The notes: generated by a model from the letters alone, not told the origin. 64,000 nt of DNA from JAIBJN01 sp963847985 (GCA_963847985.1 CAWKBS010000008.1:496001-560000), one strand, 5' to 3'; shown: positions 8,894 through 18,692, numbered from the stretch's first letter. Translations and numbers: made by a program.

Positions 8894-9453
8894 CGCCGGC
8901 CCTCCAGGAAGTTGCGGCCGAGCGCCGGGCCGTCCGGCGTCAGCACGGACTCCGGATGGAACTGGATCCCGACGACCGGGAACTCCCGGTGCCGAACGGC
9001 CATCACCTCGCCGTCGGCGGCGGTCGCGCAGACCTCGAGCTCGTCCGGAACCGTGGTCGCCGCGAGCGAGTGGTAGCGCCCGCCCTCGAGCGGGTCGGGG
9101 AGGCCGGCGAAGATGCCGTGCCCGTCGTGACTCACCGGGCTGGCCTTGCCGTGCAGGAGCTTGTGCGCCTGCCCGATCTCGCCGCCGAAGGCCTCCACGA
9201 TCGCCTGGTGGCCGAGGCACACGCCGAGCGTGGGCACACGCGGGCCGAGGCGGCGCACGATCTCCACCGACGCACCCGCGTCCTCGGGCCGGCCGGGACC
9301 GGGGGAGATGACCAGGTGGCTGGGCGCCATGCGCTCGGCTCCGTCGGCGTCGATCGCGTCGTTTCGGATCACCGTCACCTCGGCGTCCAGCTCCTCGAAG
9401 AGGTGGGCGAGGTTGTAGGTGAAGCTGTCGTAGTTGTCGACGAGGAGGATCAC
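8890..9453 (-). CDS. trpG: Anthranilate synthase, glutamine amidotransferase component
   Basis: Releases ammonia from glutamine for TrpE. 187 aa class I amidotransferase. Seen: LLVDNYDSFTYNLAHLF at the N terminus, ISPGPGRPEDAG, the nucleophile motif GVCLGHQAIVEAFGG and GIQFHPESVLTP with the His and Glu of the triad. GTG 9453 forms a GTGA overlap with the trpE stop; the earlier in-frame start lies inside trpE and adds no family sequence. It could also serve folate synthesis, as TrpG/PabA proteins sometimes do, but the operon fixes the main role. Confidence 0.96.
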   Translation of the reverse strand: MILLVDNYDSFTYNLAHLFEELDAEVTVIRNDAIDADGAERMAPSHLVISPGPGRPEDAGASVEIVRRLGPRVPTLGVCLGHQAIVEAFGGEIGQAHKLLHGKASPVSHDGHGIFAGLPDPLEGGRYHSLAATTVPDELEVCATAADGEVMAVRHREFPVVGIQFHPESVLTPDGPALGRNFLEGRR

Positions 9454-10700
9454 GGCTGGGCACTCCCATTCTGCTCCGCCTCGGCGAGCGCCGCTTCGAG
9501 GGCGGCCAGCTTGTTGAGGCACTCCTCGTGCTCGGCGGCCGGGTCCGAGTCGGCGACGAGGCCCGCGCCGGCCTGCAGGCGCGCCAGACCATCGGCGAGG
9601 ACGACCGTGCGGATGGCGATGCAGGTGTCCAGCGTCCCATCGGGGAGCGCGTAGCCGACGGCGCCCGCATACGGCCCGCGCCGATAGCCCTCGAGCTCCG
9701 AGATGATCTGCATGGCGCGCACCTTGGGCGCCCCGGAGACCGTCCCGGCCGGAAAGCAGGCGCGCAGGAGATCGAAGGCCGTGCGGCCCGGGGCGAGCTC
9801 GCCGGCGACCTCGGAGACCAGGTGCGTCACGTGCGAGTAGCGCTCGGCCTCGAGGAAGCGCACGACCCGAACCGTCCCCGCCTCGCAGACGCGCGAGAGG
9901 TCGTTTCGGCCCAGGTCGACGAGCATGATGTGCTCGGCCTTGTCCTTCTCGGAGGCGAGGAGGCGCTCGGCGTCGCCCGCGCCGGGGCTCGTCGTCCCGG
10001 CGATCGGGTTGAGGGAGGCGCGCGTCCCCTCGAGCTTCACCAGCGTCTCGGGCGAGGAGCCGACCAGCGAGATGCCGTCCAGCTCCAGGAGGAAGTGGTA
10101 CGGCGAGGGGTTGATCCGCCTGAGCGAGCGGTAGAGCGCGAGCGCGGAGACGTCGGTCGGCCGCTCCGCGCGCTGGGAGAGGACGATCTGGAAGGCGTCG
10201 CCGGCCCGAATGTGCTCCTTCGCGCGGCGCACGCCCTCCTCGTAGGCCTCCCGCGACGGAAAGCGCTGCGTCGGGCCGGGCGCGGTCGCCGGCGCCAGGC
10301 TCGCCGACGCGCCGGCGGCGAGCCGCTCCGAGACGTCGGCCGGGTCGCCCGCGAGCACCTCCGCGACGCTCGCCGCATGGTCGAAGCGGACGAGCGTGTC
10401 CGCGACGACGAAGCGGCTCTCCGGCAGCCCCGGCCCGGGCTCCGGCAGCGGGACGGTCGGCTCCAGCACCGCGACGTGGTCGTAGCCGAGGTAGCCGACG
10501 ACGGGCCGGCCGGCCGCCACCTCCTGCTCGGCCTCGGCGAAGTCGACGAGCCGCGTGCCCGCGCCCACGAGGCTGTGCCGACCGAGCCGCCCCTTCTCCA
10601 CCGACTCGAGCAGGAACCCCGCGGGCGTCCCGGCGCGCAGCCTGAGGTAGGCCCCGAGCGGGGTGATCAGGTCGGCGTGGATGTCGGGTGCGTGCGTCAC
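9450..10700 (-). CDS. trpE: Anthranilate synthase component I
   Basis: Makes anthranilate from chorismate with TrpG; first committed enzyme and normally the feedback target. 416 aa, shorter than the usual 490-520, with a compact N-terminal half. The LLESVE element near residue 30, which corresponds to the tryptophan-inhibition motif of TrpE, is kept. The chorismate-binding half is complete: FQIVLSQRAERP, NPSPYHFLLEL, SSPETLVKLEG, PIAGTTSPG, DLGRNDLSRVC, FPAGTVSGAPK and GAVGYALPDGTLD. GTG start at 10700, directly after the attenuator terminator. The only good Shine-Dalgarno (AGGAGG, 10716-10721) lies in that terminator, so translation may also be controlled. Confidence 0.95.
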   Translation of the reverse strand: MTHAPDIHADLITPLGAYLRLRAGTPAGFLLESVEKGRLGRHSLVGAGTRLVDFAEAEQEVAAGRPVVGYLGYDHVAVLEPTVPLPEPGPGLPESRFVVADTLVRFDHAASVAEVLAGDPADVSERLAAGASASLAPATAPGPTQRFPSREAYEEGVRRAKEHIRAGDAFQIVLSQRAERPTDVSALALYRSLRRINPSPYHFLLELDGISLVGSSPETLVKLEGTRASLNPIAGTTSPGAGDAERLLASEKDKAEHIMLVDLGRNDLSRVCEAGTVRVVRFLEAERYSHVTHLVSEVAGELAPGRTAFDLLRACFPAGTVSGAPKVRAMQIISELEGYRRGPYAGAVGYALPDGTLDTCIAIRTVVLADGLARLQAGAGLVADSDPAAEHEECLNKLAALEAALAEAEQNGSAQP

Positions 10701-10703
10701 GGC

Positions 10704-10732
10704 AAACGAAAAGACCCTCCTGGCGGGGGTCT
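10704..10732 (-). terminator. trp attenuator terminator
   Basis: On the minus-strand transcript, stem AGACCC/GGGTCT (10727-10732 with 10712-10717), 9-nt loop, followed by TTTTCGTTT. It lies between the trp leader peptide and trpE, as an attenuator should. Its loop and 3' arm contain the trpE Shine-Dalgarno AGGAGG. A 12-nt block just upstream (10735-10746) is fully complementary to codons 14-17 of the leader peptide (GAGCGGAGCGGG), and the loop (10720-10727) can pair with the Trp-codon stretch (10804-10811). Alternative folds are therefore available. Confidence 0.85.
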
Positions 10733-10765
10733 ACGAGCGGAGCGGGTTGTGAGAGTGCCTCTGGG

Positions 10766-10831
10766 CTAGCAGGCGACGCTCCCGCTCCGCTCGCGGCGCC
10801 AGGCCCACCAGGTGCGGACGGGAGGAGTCAT
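10766..10831 (-). CDS. trpL: trp operon leader peptide (21 aa, WWAW)
   Basis: A 22-codon frame from ATG 10831 to TAG 10766 with three Trp codons at positions 8, 9 and 11 (TWWAWRR). Trp is otherwise rare in such short frames. It is followed by a 12-bp complementary pair, an intrinsic terminator and then trpE at 10700. This is the arrangement of a ribosome-mediated trp attenuator, in which stalling at scarce Trp-tRNA prevents termination. No Shine-Dalgarno is evident; the -10 hexamer ends 8 nt before the ATG, so the message is probably leaderless. Confidence 0.88.
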   Translation of the reverse strand: MTPPVRTWWAWRRERSGSVAC

Positions 10832-10839
10832 CTCCCGGG

Positions 10840-10869
10840 AGCGTAGGCGAGCCCTGCGGGGCGCGTCAA
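10840..10869 (-). promoter_or_regulatory. trp operon promoter
   Basis: TTGACG (10864-10869), an 18-bp spacer and TACGCT (10840-10845) on the minus strand: a good sigma-70/HrdB-type match. The predicted start point falls at or next to the trpL ATG (10831). Confidence 0.75.
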
Positions 10870-10946
10870 GGACTCCTCGCTCAGGCACGCGGCGAGCGAC
10901 CCTGCGGCGCGCGCTCGTCCGAGATCCCGTCGATAATCAGTTGACG

Positions 10947-12230
10947 ATGGAGCCACATCCCATCAGGCTCGTCGTCGAGGACGACCTGCGCCGCTCGCGG
11001 CTGACGGTCTTCTTCCGGCTCCTGCTCGCGATCCCGCACCTGATCTGGCTCTTCCTCTGGTCGTCGATCGCACTCTTCCCGATCGCGCCGATTGCGTGGA
11101 TCCTCACGCTCGTGCGCGGCCGGCTGCCGCTGCCGCTCTGGGACTTCTTCGCGGCGCTCGTCCGCTACACGACGCATGTCTACGCGTTCATTTTTCTCGC
11201 CGGGAACCCGTTCCCCGGCTTCGTGGGGAAGACGGGCAGCTACCCGGTCGACGTCGAGATCGCTCCGCCCGAGCGCCAGAACCGGTGGAAGACGCTCTTC
11301 CGGTCCGTCCTGGCGCTTCCCGCCCTCTGGCTCTCGACGGTCCTGCTCGCGTACGCCGCGCCTCAGTACGTCTACGACGAGGCTACGGGCGAGGTGTACG
11401 CCTTCTTCGTCGCCGGGGGCGTCGCGGCAGCCGTCGGTTTCCTCGCCTGGTTCGCCTGCCTGGCGCTCGGACGCATGCCCACCGGCTTTCGAGACCTGCT
11501 CGCGTACGTGCTGCGCTACGGCGCCCAGACCTGGGGCTACCTCCTGTTCTTGACCGACCGGTATCCGGATGCCGACCCGAGCGACCCCCCGGCTACTCAG
11601 CCGACCCCGGCGAAGCCCGTGAAGCTCCGGATCGAAGGGGATCTGCGCCGGTCGCGGCTGACTGTCTTCTTCCGCCTACTCCTCACGATCCCGCACCTCG
11701 TCTGGCTCGCCCTGTGGGGGGTTGCCGTCTTCTTCGCGTTGATCGTCGCCTGGTTCGCGACCCTGATTACCGGCCGGCTTCCGGGAGCCCTACACCGTTT
11801 CCTCGCGGCGTACGTCCGCTACTCGACGCACGTCTTCGCCTTCCTCACCCTGGTCGCCAACCCGTTCCCAGGCTTCGCCGGCACGCAGGGGATGTATCCG
11901 GTCGACCTCCAGATTGCCGCTCCGGAGCGCCAGAACCGGTGGAAGACCCTGTTCCGCCTCCCGCTGGGCATCCCGGCGCACCTGCTCGGCTCCGTCCTCG
12001 CCGCCCCTCTCGAGCTGGTCGCCCTCTTCGGGTGGTTCGTCGGGCTGTTCCTCGGCCGGATGCCCGAGGGGCTTCGCAATCTCGGCGCGTACATCCTCCG
12101 CTACCAGGCACAGGCGTACGCATACTCCTTCCTGCTCACGGACAGCTATCCGTACAGCGGCCCGGCTGACTACGTGGAGCCGTTGCCACCATGGCCAGGC
12201 CCGCTGCCCTTGCTGTCGCCCTCGGCGTAG
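10947..12230 (+). CDS. Tandem DUF4389 membrane protein
   Basis: 427 aa, two copies of the DUF4389 domain in a row (about residues 8-205 and 225-415). Each copy runs through DLRRSRLTVFFRLLL.IPHL.WL, a hydrophobic span, GRLP, the charged loop PFPGF.G..G.YPVD, PERQNRWKTLFR, more membrane spans and LGRMP.G.R...AY.LRY. Six to eight membrane segments are likely. The family has no known function. ATG 10947 starts just before the first domain; upstream in-frame codons overlap the trp promoter. A GATAAT hexamer lies at 10932-10937. It is divergent from the trp operon and overlaps the following protease gene by 40 bp. Confidence 0.85.
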   Translation: MEPHPIRLVVEDDLRRSRLTVFFRLLLAIPHLIWLFLWSSIALFPIAPIAWILTLVRGRLPLPLWDFFAALVRYTTHVYAFIFLAGNPFPGFVGKTGSYPVDVEIAPPERQNRWKTLFRSVLALPALWLSTVLLAYAAPQYVYDEATGEVYAFFVAGGVAAAVGFLAWFACLALGRMPTGFRDLLAYVLRYGAQTWGYLLFLTDRYPDADPSDPPATQPTPAKPVKLRIEGDLRRSRLTVFFRLLLTIPHLVWLALWGVAVFFALIVAWFATLITGRLPGALHRFLAAYVRYSTHVFAFLTLVANPFPGFAGTQGMYPVDLQIAAPERQNRWKTLFRLPLGIPAHLLGSVLAAPLELVALFGWFVGLFLGRMPEGLRNLGAYILRYQAQAYAYSFLLTDSYPYSGPADYVEPLPPWPGPLPLLSPSA

Positions 12231-13396
12231 CCACCCTCGCGGCCGTCTGGGCGTTCGCGGCTTGGTGGCTCTGGCAGACCGACGTCCCGTCGGGGCTCGA
12301 CCTGCCGGATGTCGCGGCCGAGGACGTGCTCGGCCAGCCGCAGCTCGACGAGGCCCGCGACTTCGAGCGCTTCGCCCGCTGGAGCGCCGTCGCCTCCATC
12401 CTCGTCCTGATCACGGCGTTCGCCCTCTACGCGCGCTACGGCGTGCGCTGGGTGCGAGACTCGGCGGCGGGCCGCATCGGCACGGGGATGCTGCTCGGCA
12501 TGCTCGGCTTCGCCATCGTCTGGCTCGTCCAGGTCCCCTTCGGGCTGCTCGACCTCTGGTGGCAACGCCGGCACGACGTCTCGGAGCTCCACTACGTGGA
12601 CTGGTTCTTCCTGAACTGGTTTGCGCTCGGAGGCGAGTTCCTGTTCGTGTGCTTCGCGCTCCTCATCGTCATGGGCCTCGCCGGGCCGCTCGGCAACTGG
12701 TGGTGGATCCCGGGGGCGGCCGTCTTCGTCGGCCTCGCCGCCCTGCTCACGTTCGTGTCGCCCTACCTGATCCCGGGCCAGACCGACGCCCGACCGGCCC
12801 TCGTGGCGGAAGCCGACCGGCTCGCCGAGGAGCAGGGGCTGCCGCCGATCCCGATCCGCATCCAGGAGGTGGACGCGTGGGAAGGGCCGAACGCCGCCGC
12901 CACCGGGCTGGGGCCGACGCGGCGGATCATCCTCTGGAACACGCTCGTCGACAACTTCGACCAGGACGAGACGGCCGTCGTCCTCGGCCACGAGCTCGGC
13001 CACCACTCCCGGAACCACCTCCCGAAGAGCATCGCGTGGTACGCGCTCTTCGCGCTCCCCGGGGCGTTTCTGATCGCGTGGGCGACCCGCCGCCGCGGAG
13101 GGATGCGTGAGCCGGCCGCCGTTCCTCTTGCCCTGCTCGTGCTCGTCGTCCTCCAGGTTCTCGCCCTGCCCGTGCAGAACGCGATCACGCGCAACCTCGA
13201 GGCCGAGGCCGACTGGGTGTCCCTCGAGACCACCCGCGACGCCCAATCGGCGCGCCGTCTGTGGCAGGGGTTCGCCGAAGAGGCGCGCGCCGACCCCAGC
13301 CCGCCGACGTGGTCGTACCTGCTCTTCGACACGCATCCCTCGATGGCGAAGCGCGTGGCGATGGTCGACGCGTGGGCCGAGCGCAACGCTCCCTGA
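12191..13396 (+). CDS. M48-family membrane metalloprotease (Ste24/HtpX-like)
   Basis: 401 aa zinc endopeptidase in the membrane. Seen: an N-terminal membrane span, further spans to about residue 200, then the soluble catalytic part with GHELGHHSRNH near residue 275 (HExxH zinc motif), and a later EAEADW (third zinc ligand Glu and its Asp) near residue 337. The TRRIILWNTLVDNF block before HExxH is typical of Ste24-type CAAX-protease-like proteins. The substrate is unknown; in bacteria these usually act in membrane-protein quality control. Its start lies inside the end of the DUF4389 gene (40-bp overlap), which suggests coexpression. Confidence 0.9.
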   Translation: MARPAALAVALGVATLAAVWAFAAWWLWQTDVPSGLDLPDVAAEDVLGQPQLDEARDFERFARWSAVASILVLITAFALYARYGVRWVRDSAAGRIGTGMLLGMLGFAIVWLVQVPFGLLDLWWQRRHDVSELHYVDWFFLNWFALGGEFLFVCFALLIVMGLAGPLGNWWWIPGAAVFVGLAALLTFVSPYLIPGQTDARPALVAEADRLAEEQGLPPIPIRIQEVDAWEGPNAAATGLGPTRRIILWNTLVDNFDQDETAVVLGHELGHHSRNHLPKSIAWYALFALPGAFLIAWATRRRGGMREPAAVPLALLVLVVLQVLALPVQNAITRNLEAEADWVSLETTRDAQSARRLWQGFAEEARADPSPPTWSYLLFDTHPSMAKRVAMVDAWAERNAP

Positions 13397-13436
13397 GAGC
13401 CGCGGTAGGCCGGCATCCGGTTGGTACGCTGGCCGC

Positions 13437-14588
<1,152 letters not shown>

Positions 14589-14597
14589 CGCCTCGAA

Positions 14598-15890
14598 TCA
14601 GTCCAGGTAGAGCAGGTAGGTCTGGCGCCTCGGCTGGGCCTTGGCGACCGTCTCCCCGGTGGCCAGGTCGATGATCTCGTAGCGCGCGCCGTTACGGCTC
14701 GCCGCGTAGAGGTGGCCGCCGCTCGTCTGCGACAGATCCGTGCCCGCCCGGTCGAGACCGAAGCGCAGCGTGCCGTCGGGGTCGAAGACCTCGAGCATCT
14801 GGCGGTCGACACCGTCCTGCCAGCCGGAGCCGAGCAGGGCGCCGTCGCGGAACGTGACCCAGCCGGGCATCTCGCTGACCCGGCTCACGCTCCAGTCGGC
14901 GGGGTCGATCAGCATGAGCCCGGCGGGCTCGGACTCGATCACGTCGCCGTCGGTCGAGTAGTCGGCGCCGCTGACGGCCACGAGCCCGTTCGGGAGCCAG
15001 ACTGCCGTGCGGCCCGGTCCCTCGATCAGCTTGGCCTCGGCCGCGGGCTCGAGCCAGTTCCGGAGCCGGTCGAGGAGCGAGACCGGCTGGGACAGGTCGT
15101 GGTAGGCGACGTCTCCCGACGCCAGGTCGACCTCGGCCACGCGGTTACCCGCCGGGACGACCAGCGCGCGCGCCCCGTCGGGCGAGACCGCCAAGCCCGG
15201 GATCTGCTGCGTCGTGCGGATGTCCTGCTCGCTCTCGCCCTCCTCCATTTCGTAGCCGGCGCTGACCTCGGCCACCTTCGTCGAGTCGACCTTCGTGCCG
15301 TCGTAGCGGGCGACGTGGACTGGGCCGATCCCCTCCGTCGGCCCGACGAGGAAGACGAGCGCGTCTTCGGTCGGGACGGACAGCAGCATCGTCCCCTCGA
15401 GGTCCTGGGCCGACGTGACTGTGCCGGTCGTCGGGTCGATCGCCGCCGCCTGGGAGGCGAGCCCGCCGAGCGAGGCGAGCAGCAGGTCCGGCCGCACCCA
15501 ATTGAGCCGCTCGACGAACTCCCCGCGGCCGAGGTCGATCGTCTCGAGGGCCTGCATCCCCTCGACGTCGACGAGCTGGACCAGGCCCTGTTCGCTGCCG
15601 CCGACGGCGAGCAGCGAGCCGTCGGGAGAGAGCTCGGCGGAGCCGTGGAAGAAGGGGATGGTGGCGAAGCGCGCGTCGACCGGCTCGAGCGTGAGCGGGT
15701 CGGCCCAGAAGACGTCGCTCTTCGTCCCGTCGCTCCGGCTCGCCAGCACCGAGTCGCTCGGCGTCGGCGTGTCGACGGCCGCCCCGGTCGACGGAGCCGA
15801 CTGCGGCGTTTGCGTCTCGTCGTCGCCGCCGCACCCGCCGAGCGCGAGAACGACCGTCCCCACCAGAAGAGCTGCGCGAAGCATCTTCAC
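14598..15890 (-). CDS. Lipoprotein with predicted beta-propeller
   Basis: 430 aa. Lipobox LALGGCGG near residues 16-22 after a short signal, then a low-complexity Thr/Pro/Ser linker, so it is probably anchored outside the membrane. The body repeats ELSPDGSLLAVGG, LVDVEG, VSPDGARALVVPAGNRVAEVDLASGDV and TGETVAKAQ patterns that resemble WD/YVTN-type propeller blades. No enzyme motif was recognised. GTG 15890 and ATG 15884 (two codons later) are both possible starts. It sits antisense between the thiolase and the dehydrogenase, ending 10 bp from the thiolase stop. Function unknown. Confidence 0.7.
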   Translation of the reverse strand: MKMLRAALLVGTVVLALGGCGGDDETQTPQSAPSTGAAVDTPTPSDSVLASRSDGTKSDVFWADPLTLEPVDARFATIPFFHGSAELSPDGSLLAVGGSEQGLVQLVDVEGMQALETIDLGRGEFVERLNWVRPDLLLASLGGLASQAAAIDPTTGTVTSAQDLEGTMLLSVPTEDALVFLVGPTEGIGPVHVARYDGTKVDSTKVAEVSAGYEMEEGESEQDIRTTQQIPGLAVSPDGARALVVPAGNRVAEVDLASGDVAYHDLSQPVSLLDRLRNWLEPAAEAKLIEGPGRTAVWLPNGLVAVSGADYSTDGDVIESEPAGLMLIDPADWSVSRVSEMPGWVTFRDGALLGSGWQDGVDRQMLEVFDPDGTLRFGLDRAGTDLSQTSGGHLYAASRNGARYEIIDLATGETVAKAQPRRQTYLLYLD

Positions 15891-15935
15891 TCAGTACACC
15901 ACCAGTTCGCTGCGGGTTCCAGTAGTCTCGCCGCG

Positions 15936-16772
15936 ATGCGGTTCGAGCGCGTCCTCGTCGTCGGAGCGGGCCAGATGGGCGCCGGGATCGCGCAGGTGCT
16001 GGCCGCCTCAGGTCGCTCCGTACTCCTCCACGACGCCGCTCCGGGTGCGGTGGACAAGGGCCTCGCCGCGATGACGAAGAGCCTGGAGAAGCTGGCCGCG
16101 AAGGGCGCGCCGCAGGAGCCGGCCGAGGTGCTCGCCCGCGTGGAGCCGGTGGACGAGCTCGCCGACGCCGACCTCATGGTCGAAGCCGTCGTCGAGGACG
16201 CGGACGTGAAGCAGGAGATCTTCCGCCGGGCCGACGCCGCACTCGGCCCCGCTGCGGTGCTCGCCTCGAACACGTCCTCGATCCCGATCGCCTCGCTGGC
16301 CGATGTGACCGGCCGGCCGGAGCGTGTGATCGGCATGCACTTCTTCAACCCGGTGCCCGTGATGGCGCTCGTCGAGGTCGTCCGCGGCCCGGGCACCTCC
16401 GACGCGACCGTGGGTGAGATCGTCGCGCTCGCCGAGGAGCTCGGCAAGACGCCCGCCGAGGTCAACGACTTCCCGGGCTTCGTCTCGAACCGGATCCTCA
16501 TGCCGCTGATCAACGAGGCCGCGTACGCGCTCCAGGACGGCGTCGCCGAGGCGGAGGCGATCGACACGATCGCCCGGCTCGGGTTCAACCACCCGATGGG
16601 GCCGCTCGCCCTCGCCGACCTGATCGGTCTCGACACGTGCGTCTCCATCATGGAGGTGCTGCGCGACGGGCTCGGCGACGGCAAGTACGAGCCGTGCCCG
16701 CTCTTGCGCGAGCACGTCGCTGTCGGCCGCTTGGGTCGCAAAACCGGCCAGGGGTTTTACACTTACTCCTAG
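15936..16772 (+). CDS. 3-hydroxybutyryl-CoA dehydrogenase family
   Basis: 278 aa NAD-dependent 3-hydroxyacyl-CoA dehydrogenase. Seen: the Rossmann motif VLVVGAGQMGAGIAQVLA at the N terminus, VEAVVEDADVKQEIF, SNTSSIPIASLA, IGMHFFNPVPVMALVEVV (catalytic His) and NDFPGFVSNRILMPLINEA (catalytic Glu and Asn region), then HPMGPLALADLIGLD and GRKTGQGFYTY at the end. Length and single-domain form match PaaH/Hbd proteins. The frame is open far upstream, but that is antisense to the lipoprotein. ATG 15936 follows a TAGTCT hexamer by 7 nt. It probably pairs with the thiolase at 13.4 kb. Confidence 0.94.
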   Translation: MRFERVLVVGAGQMGAGIAQVLAASGRSVLLHDAAPGAVDKGLAAMTKSLEKLAAKGAPQEPAEVLARVEPVDELADADLMVEAVVEDADVKQEIFRRADAALGPAAVLASNTSSIPIASLADVTGRPERVIGMHFFNPVPVMALVEVVRGPGTSDATVGEIVALAEELGKTPAEVNDFPGFVSNRILMPLINEAAYALQDGVAEAEAIDTIARLGFNHPMGPLALADLIGLDTCVSIMEVLRDGLGDGKYEPCPLLREHVAVGRLGRKTGQGFYTYS

Positions 16773-16858
16773 ACAGATTTCGAAGTCGGAATCTCGCTCC
16801 GAGCAGGGAGGTCGAGGAAACCGATGCCGTTGCTCGTGCGAAGTACTAGGGGCCGCCA

Positions 16859-17926
16859 GTGCGTCTACTGATCGTTGACGACGATGCCGCGTTCCGCGCG
16901 CTTTTGCGCACGACCTTCGAGGTCGTGGACGTCGAGGTGGAGGAAGCAGCGAGCGCGGAGGCTGCGCTCGAGGCCATCGCGCACGAGCATCCCGACGCGC
17001 TCGTCCTCGATCACCGGCTTCCGGGCACCAGCGGGATCGAGCTCTGCCGGCGCCTGAAGGCGGACGAGGAGACGGCGTCGATCGCCGTCGTCATCCTCTC
17101 GGGCTCGACCGACGACGCCGCCGCAGCGCGCGAGATCGGAGCGGACGCGTTCCTGCGCAAGCCGTTCAGCCCGCTGGAGCTGCTCGACGTGGTCGAGCGG
17201 CTGACCGGCGGCCTGGAGGCCGTGCCGCCGCCGGCGCGCCGGGAGGGCGTGGCCGCTGAGGAGCAGCAGCTCCTGCTCTACGCGCGCGACCTCCGCCACC
17301 TGCTCGAGATCGAGCGCGGCCAGCGTGTGCTCGTCCAGAACGCCTACAAGGAGACGGTCGCAGCGCTCGCCAGCGCGCTCGAGTCCAAGGACACGGGCAC
17401 GCGCGCGCACTCGCAACGGGTCCAGCGCTATGCGCTCGAGCTTTCACGCTCCATCAGCCCCGACCTTGTGGACGACCCGAGCACGGAGTACGGGTTCCTG
17501 CTCCACGACGTCGGCAAGATCGGGATCCCCGACCGCATCCTCCAGAAGCCCGGGCCGCTGAACGACGGCGAGACCCGCCTCATGCGGACGCACACGCTGC
17601 TCGGCGAGCAGATGCTCGGCGGCGTCGCGTTCCTCAGGGGCGAGGGGCTCCGCATCGTCCGCTCCCACCACGAGCGCTGGGACGGCAGCGGGTATCCGGA
17701 CGGCATCGAGGGCACGGACATCCCGCTCACGGCGCGGATCTTCGCCGTGGCCGACTCCCTCGACGCGATGACGAGCGACCGGCCCTACCGGTCCGCCCTC
17801 ACCTGGACCGAGGCGGGCCGGGAGATCGTGAGCCAGTCGAGGGCGCAGTTCGACCCGGCCGTCGTCAAGGCCTTCCTCGAGCGCGAGGACCGCCTCAAGT
17901 CGATCCGCGCCCAGCTCGCCGCGTAA
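16859..17926 (+). CDS. Response regulator with HD-GYP phosphodiesterase domain
   Basis: 355 aa. N-terminal receiver, about residues 1-120, with the acidic pocket D7-D9, phosphoacceptor D51 in LVLDHRLPG and K101 in FLRKPF. Then a short linker and an HD-GYP domain, about 155-350, with the complete signature: HDVGKIGIPD, HHERWDGSGYPDG and FAVADSLDAMTSDRPYR. Such proteins hydrolyse cyclic di-GMP under control of a sensor kinase. No kinase gene is adjacent. GTG 16859 is preceded by GGGG; no better start exists. It might influence surface or motility genes, but no link is visible here. Confidence 0.93.
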   Translation: MRLLIVDDDAAFRALLRTTFEVVDVEVEEAASAEAALEAIAHEHPDALVLDHRLPGTSGIELCRRLKADEETASIAVVILSGSTDDAAAAREIGADAFLRKPFSPLELLDVVERLTGGLEAVPPPARREGVAAEEQQLLLYARDLRHLLEIERGQRVLVQNAYKETVAALASALESKDTGTRAHSQRVQRYALELSRSISPDLVDDPSTEYGFLLHDVGKIGIPDRILQKPGPLNDGETRLMRTHTLLGEQMLGGVAFLRGEGLRIVRSHHERWDGSGYPDGIEGTDIPLTARIFAVADSLDAMTSDRPYRSALTWTEAGREIVSQSRAQFDPAVVKAFLEREDRLKSIRAQLAA

Positions 17927-17972
17927 CGCGGTTCCCTCGTTCTGGGTGTTCATCGACGGGCCCGCGAGGCCG

Positions 17973-18668
17973 ATGCCTGAGCAAATGCGAAAGGCTCTGC
18001 TCGTCCTCGCCCTCGTCGCCTCCGTGGTGTCGGCAGGCTGTGCAGGCCCCGAGGGGCGGCAGGCCCAGCAGCTCCTCGACGAAGCGGAGCAGGCCTTCGC
18101 CGAGCTCGACACCTATCGGCTCGGCGGCACCATGAGGATGACGACGCCGGTCGGCGCGGTCGCCGTCAAGATGAACGTCGCCGTCGACCAGAAGGCGGGC
18201 GCGATGCTCATGACGATGAGCTCCGACGACCTGCCCGGCGCGGCGATGACCATGGTCGCCCGTCCCGAGGGCTTCTGGCTGAAGACCGAGGGCGGCTGGC
18301 AGCCCTTGCCCATGCCCGCAGGCACGACGACCGGCGCCGACCAGTTCGACATCCTCCCGCTCGTCAAGGACGTCGACGTCGACGAGGGTCAGACCGTCGG
18401 CGGCCAGGCGGCCGTCAAGATCACCGGTGTGCTCGACGCCGGCTCCTTCCAGGCCGGGTTCATGGCCGGTTTGCCCGCGGACGTGGGCGTCGATGCATCG
18501 TTCGACGACACGCGCGTCGTCGTGTACCTCTCGGAGTCGAGCAAGCTGCCGCTGCGGATGCTCATCGACCAGAGCATGCAGGTCGAGGGCGAGGAGCTCA
18601 CCCTGAGCATGGATCTCGCGCTCGTGCACGCCGGCGAGCCGGTCGAGATCCCGAGCCCCGGCGCGTAG
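17973..18668 (+). CDS. LppX/LprAFG-like lipoprotein
   Basis: About 231 aa. Signal peptide and lipobox (MRKALLVLALVASVVSAGCAG), then an all-beta body with TYRLGGTMRMTTPVGAVAVKMNVAVD, FWLKTEGGWQPL, DILPLVKDVD and YLSESSKLPLRMLI. This resembles the LppX/LprAFG fold that carries lipids across the periplasm in actinobacteria. ATG 17973 was chosen (GAGG just upstream); ATG 17985 is equally good, and an in-frame GTG at 17946 would push residues before the signal. Follows the HD-GYP gene by 46 bp. The assignment rests on pattern, so it is moderate. Confidence 0.65.
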   Translation: MPEQMRKALLVLALVASVVSAGCAGPEGRQAQQLLDEAEQAFAELDTYRLGGTMRMTTPVGAVAVKMNVAVDQKAGAMLMTMSSDDLPGAAMTMVARPEGFWLKTEGGWQPLPMPAGTTTGADQFDILPLVKDVDVDEGQTVGGQAAVKITGVLDAGSFQAGFMAGLPADVGVDASFDDTRVVVYLSESSKLPLRMLIDQSMQVEGEELTLSMDLALVHAGEPVEIPSPGA

Positions 18669-18679
18669 GGCGTCCTCTC

Positions 18680-18685
18680 TATACT
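18680..18685 (+). promoter_or_regulatory. -10 hexamer for the adenosyltransferase gene
   Basis: TATACT ends 7 nt before the GTG start at 18693 and no Shine-Dalgarno is present, which suggests a leaderless message. No convincing -35 was seen. Confidence 0.5.
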
Positions 18686-18692
18686 CGCCGCC

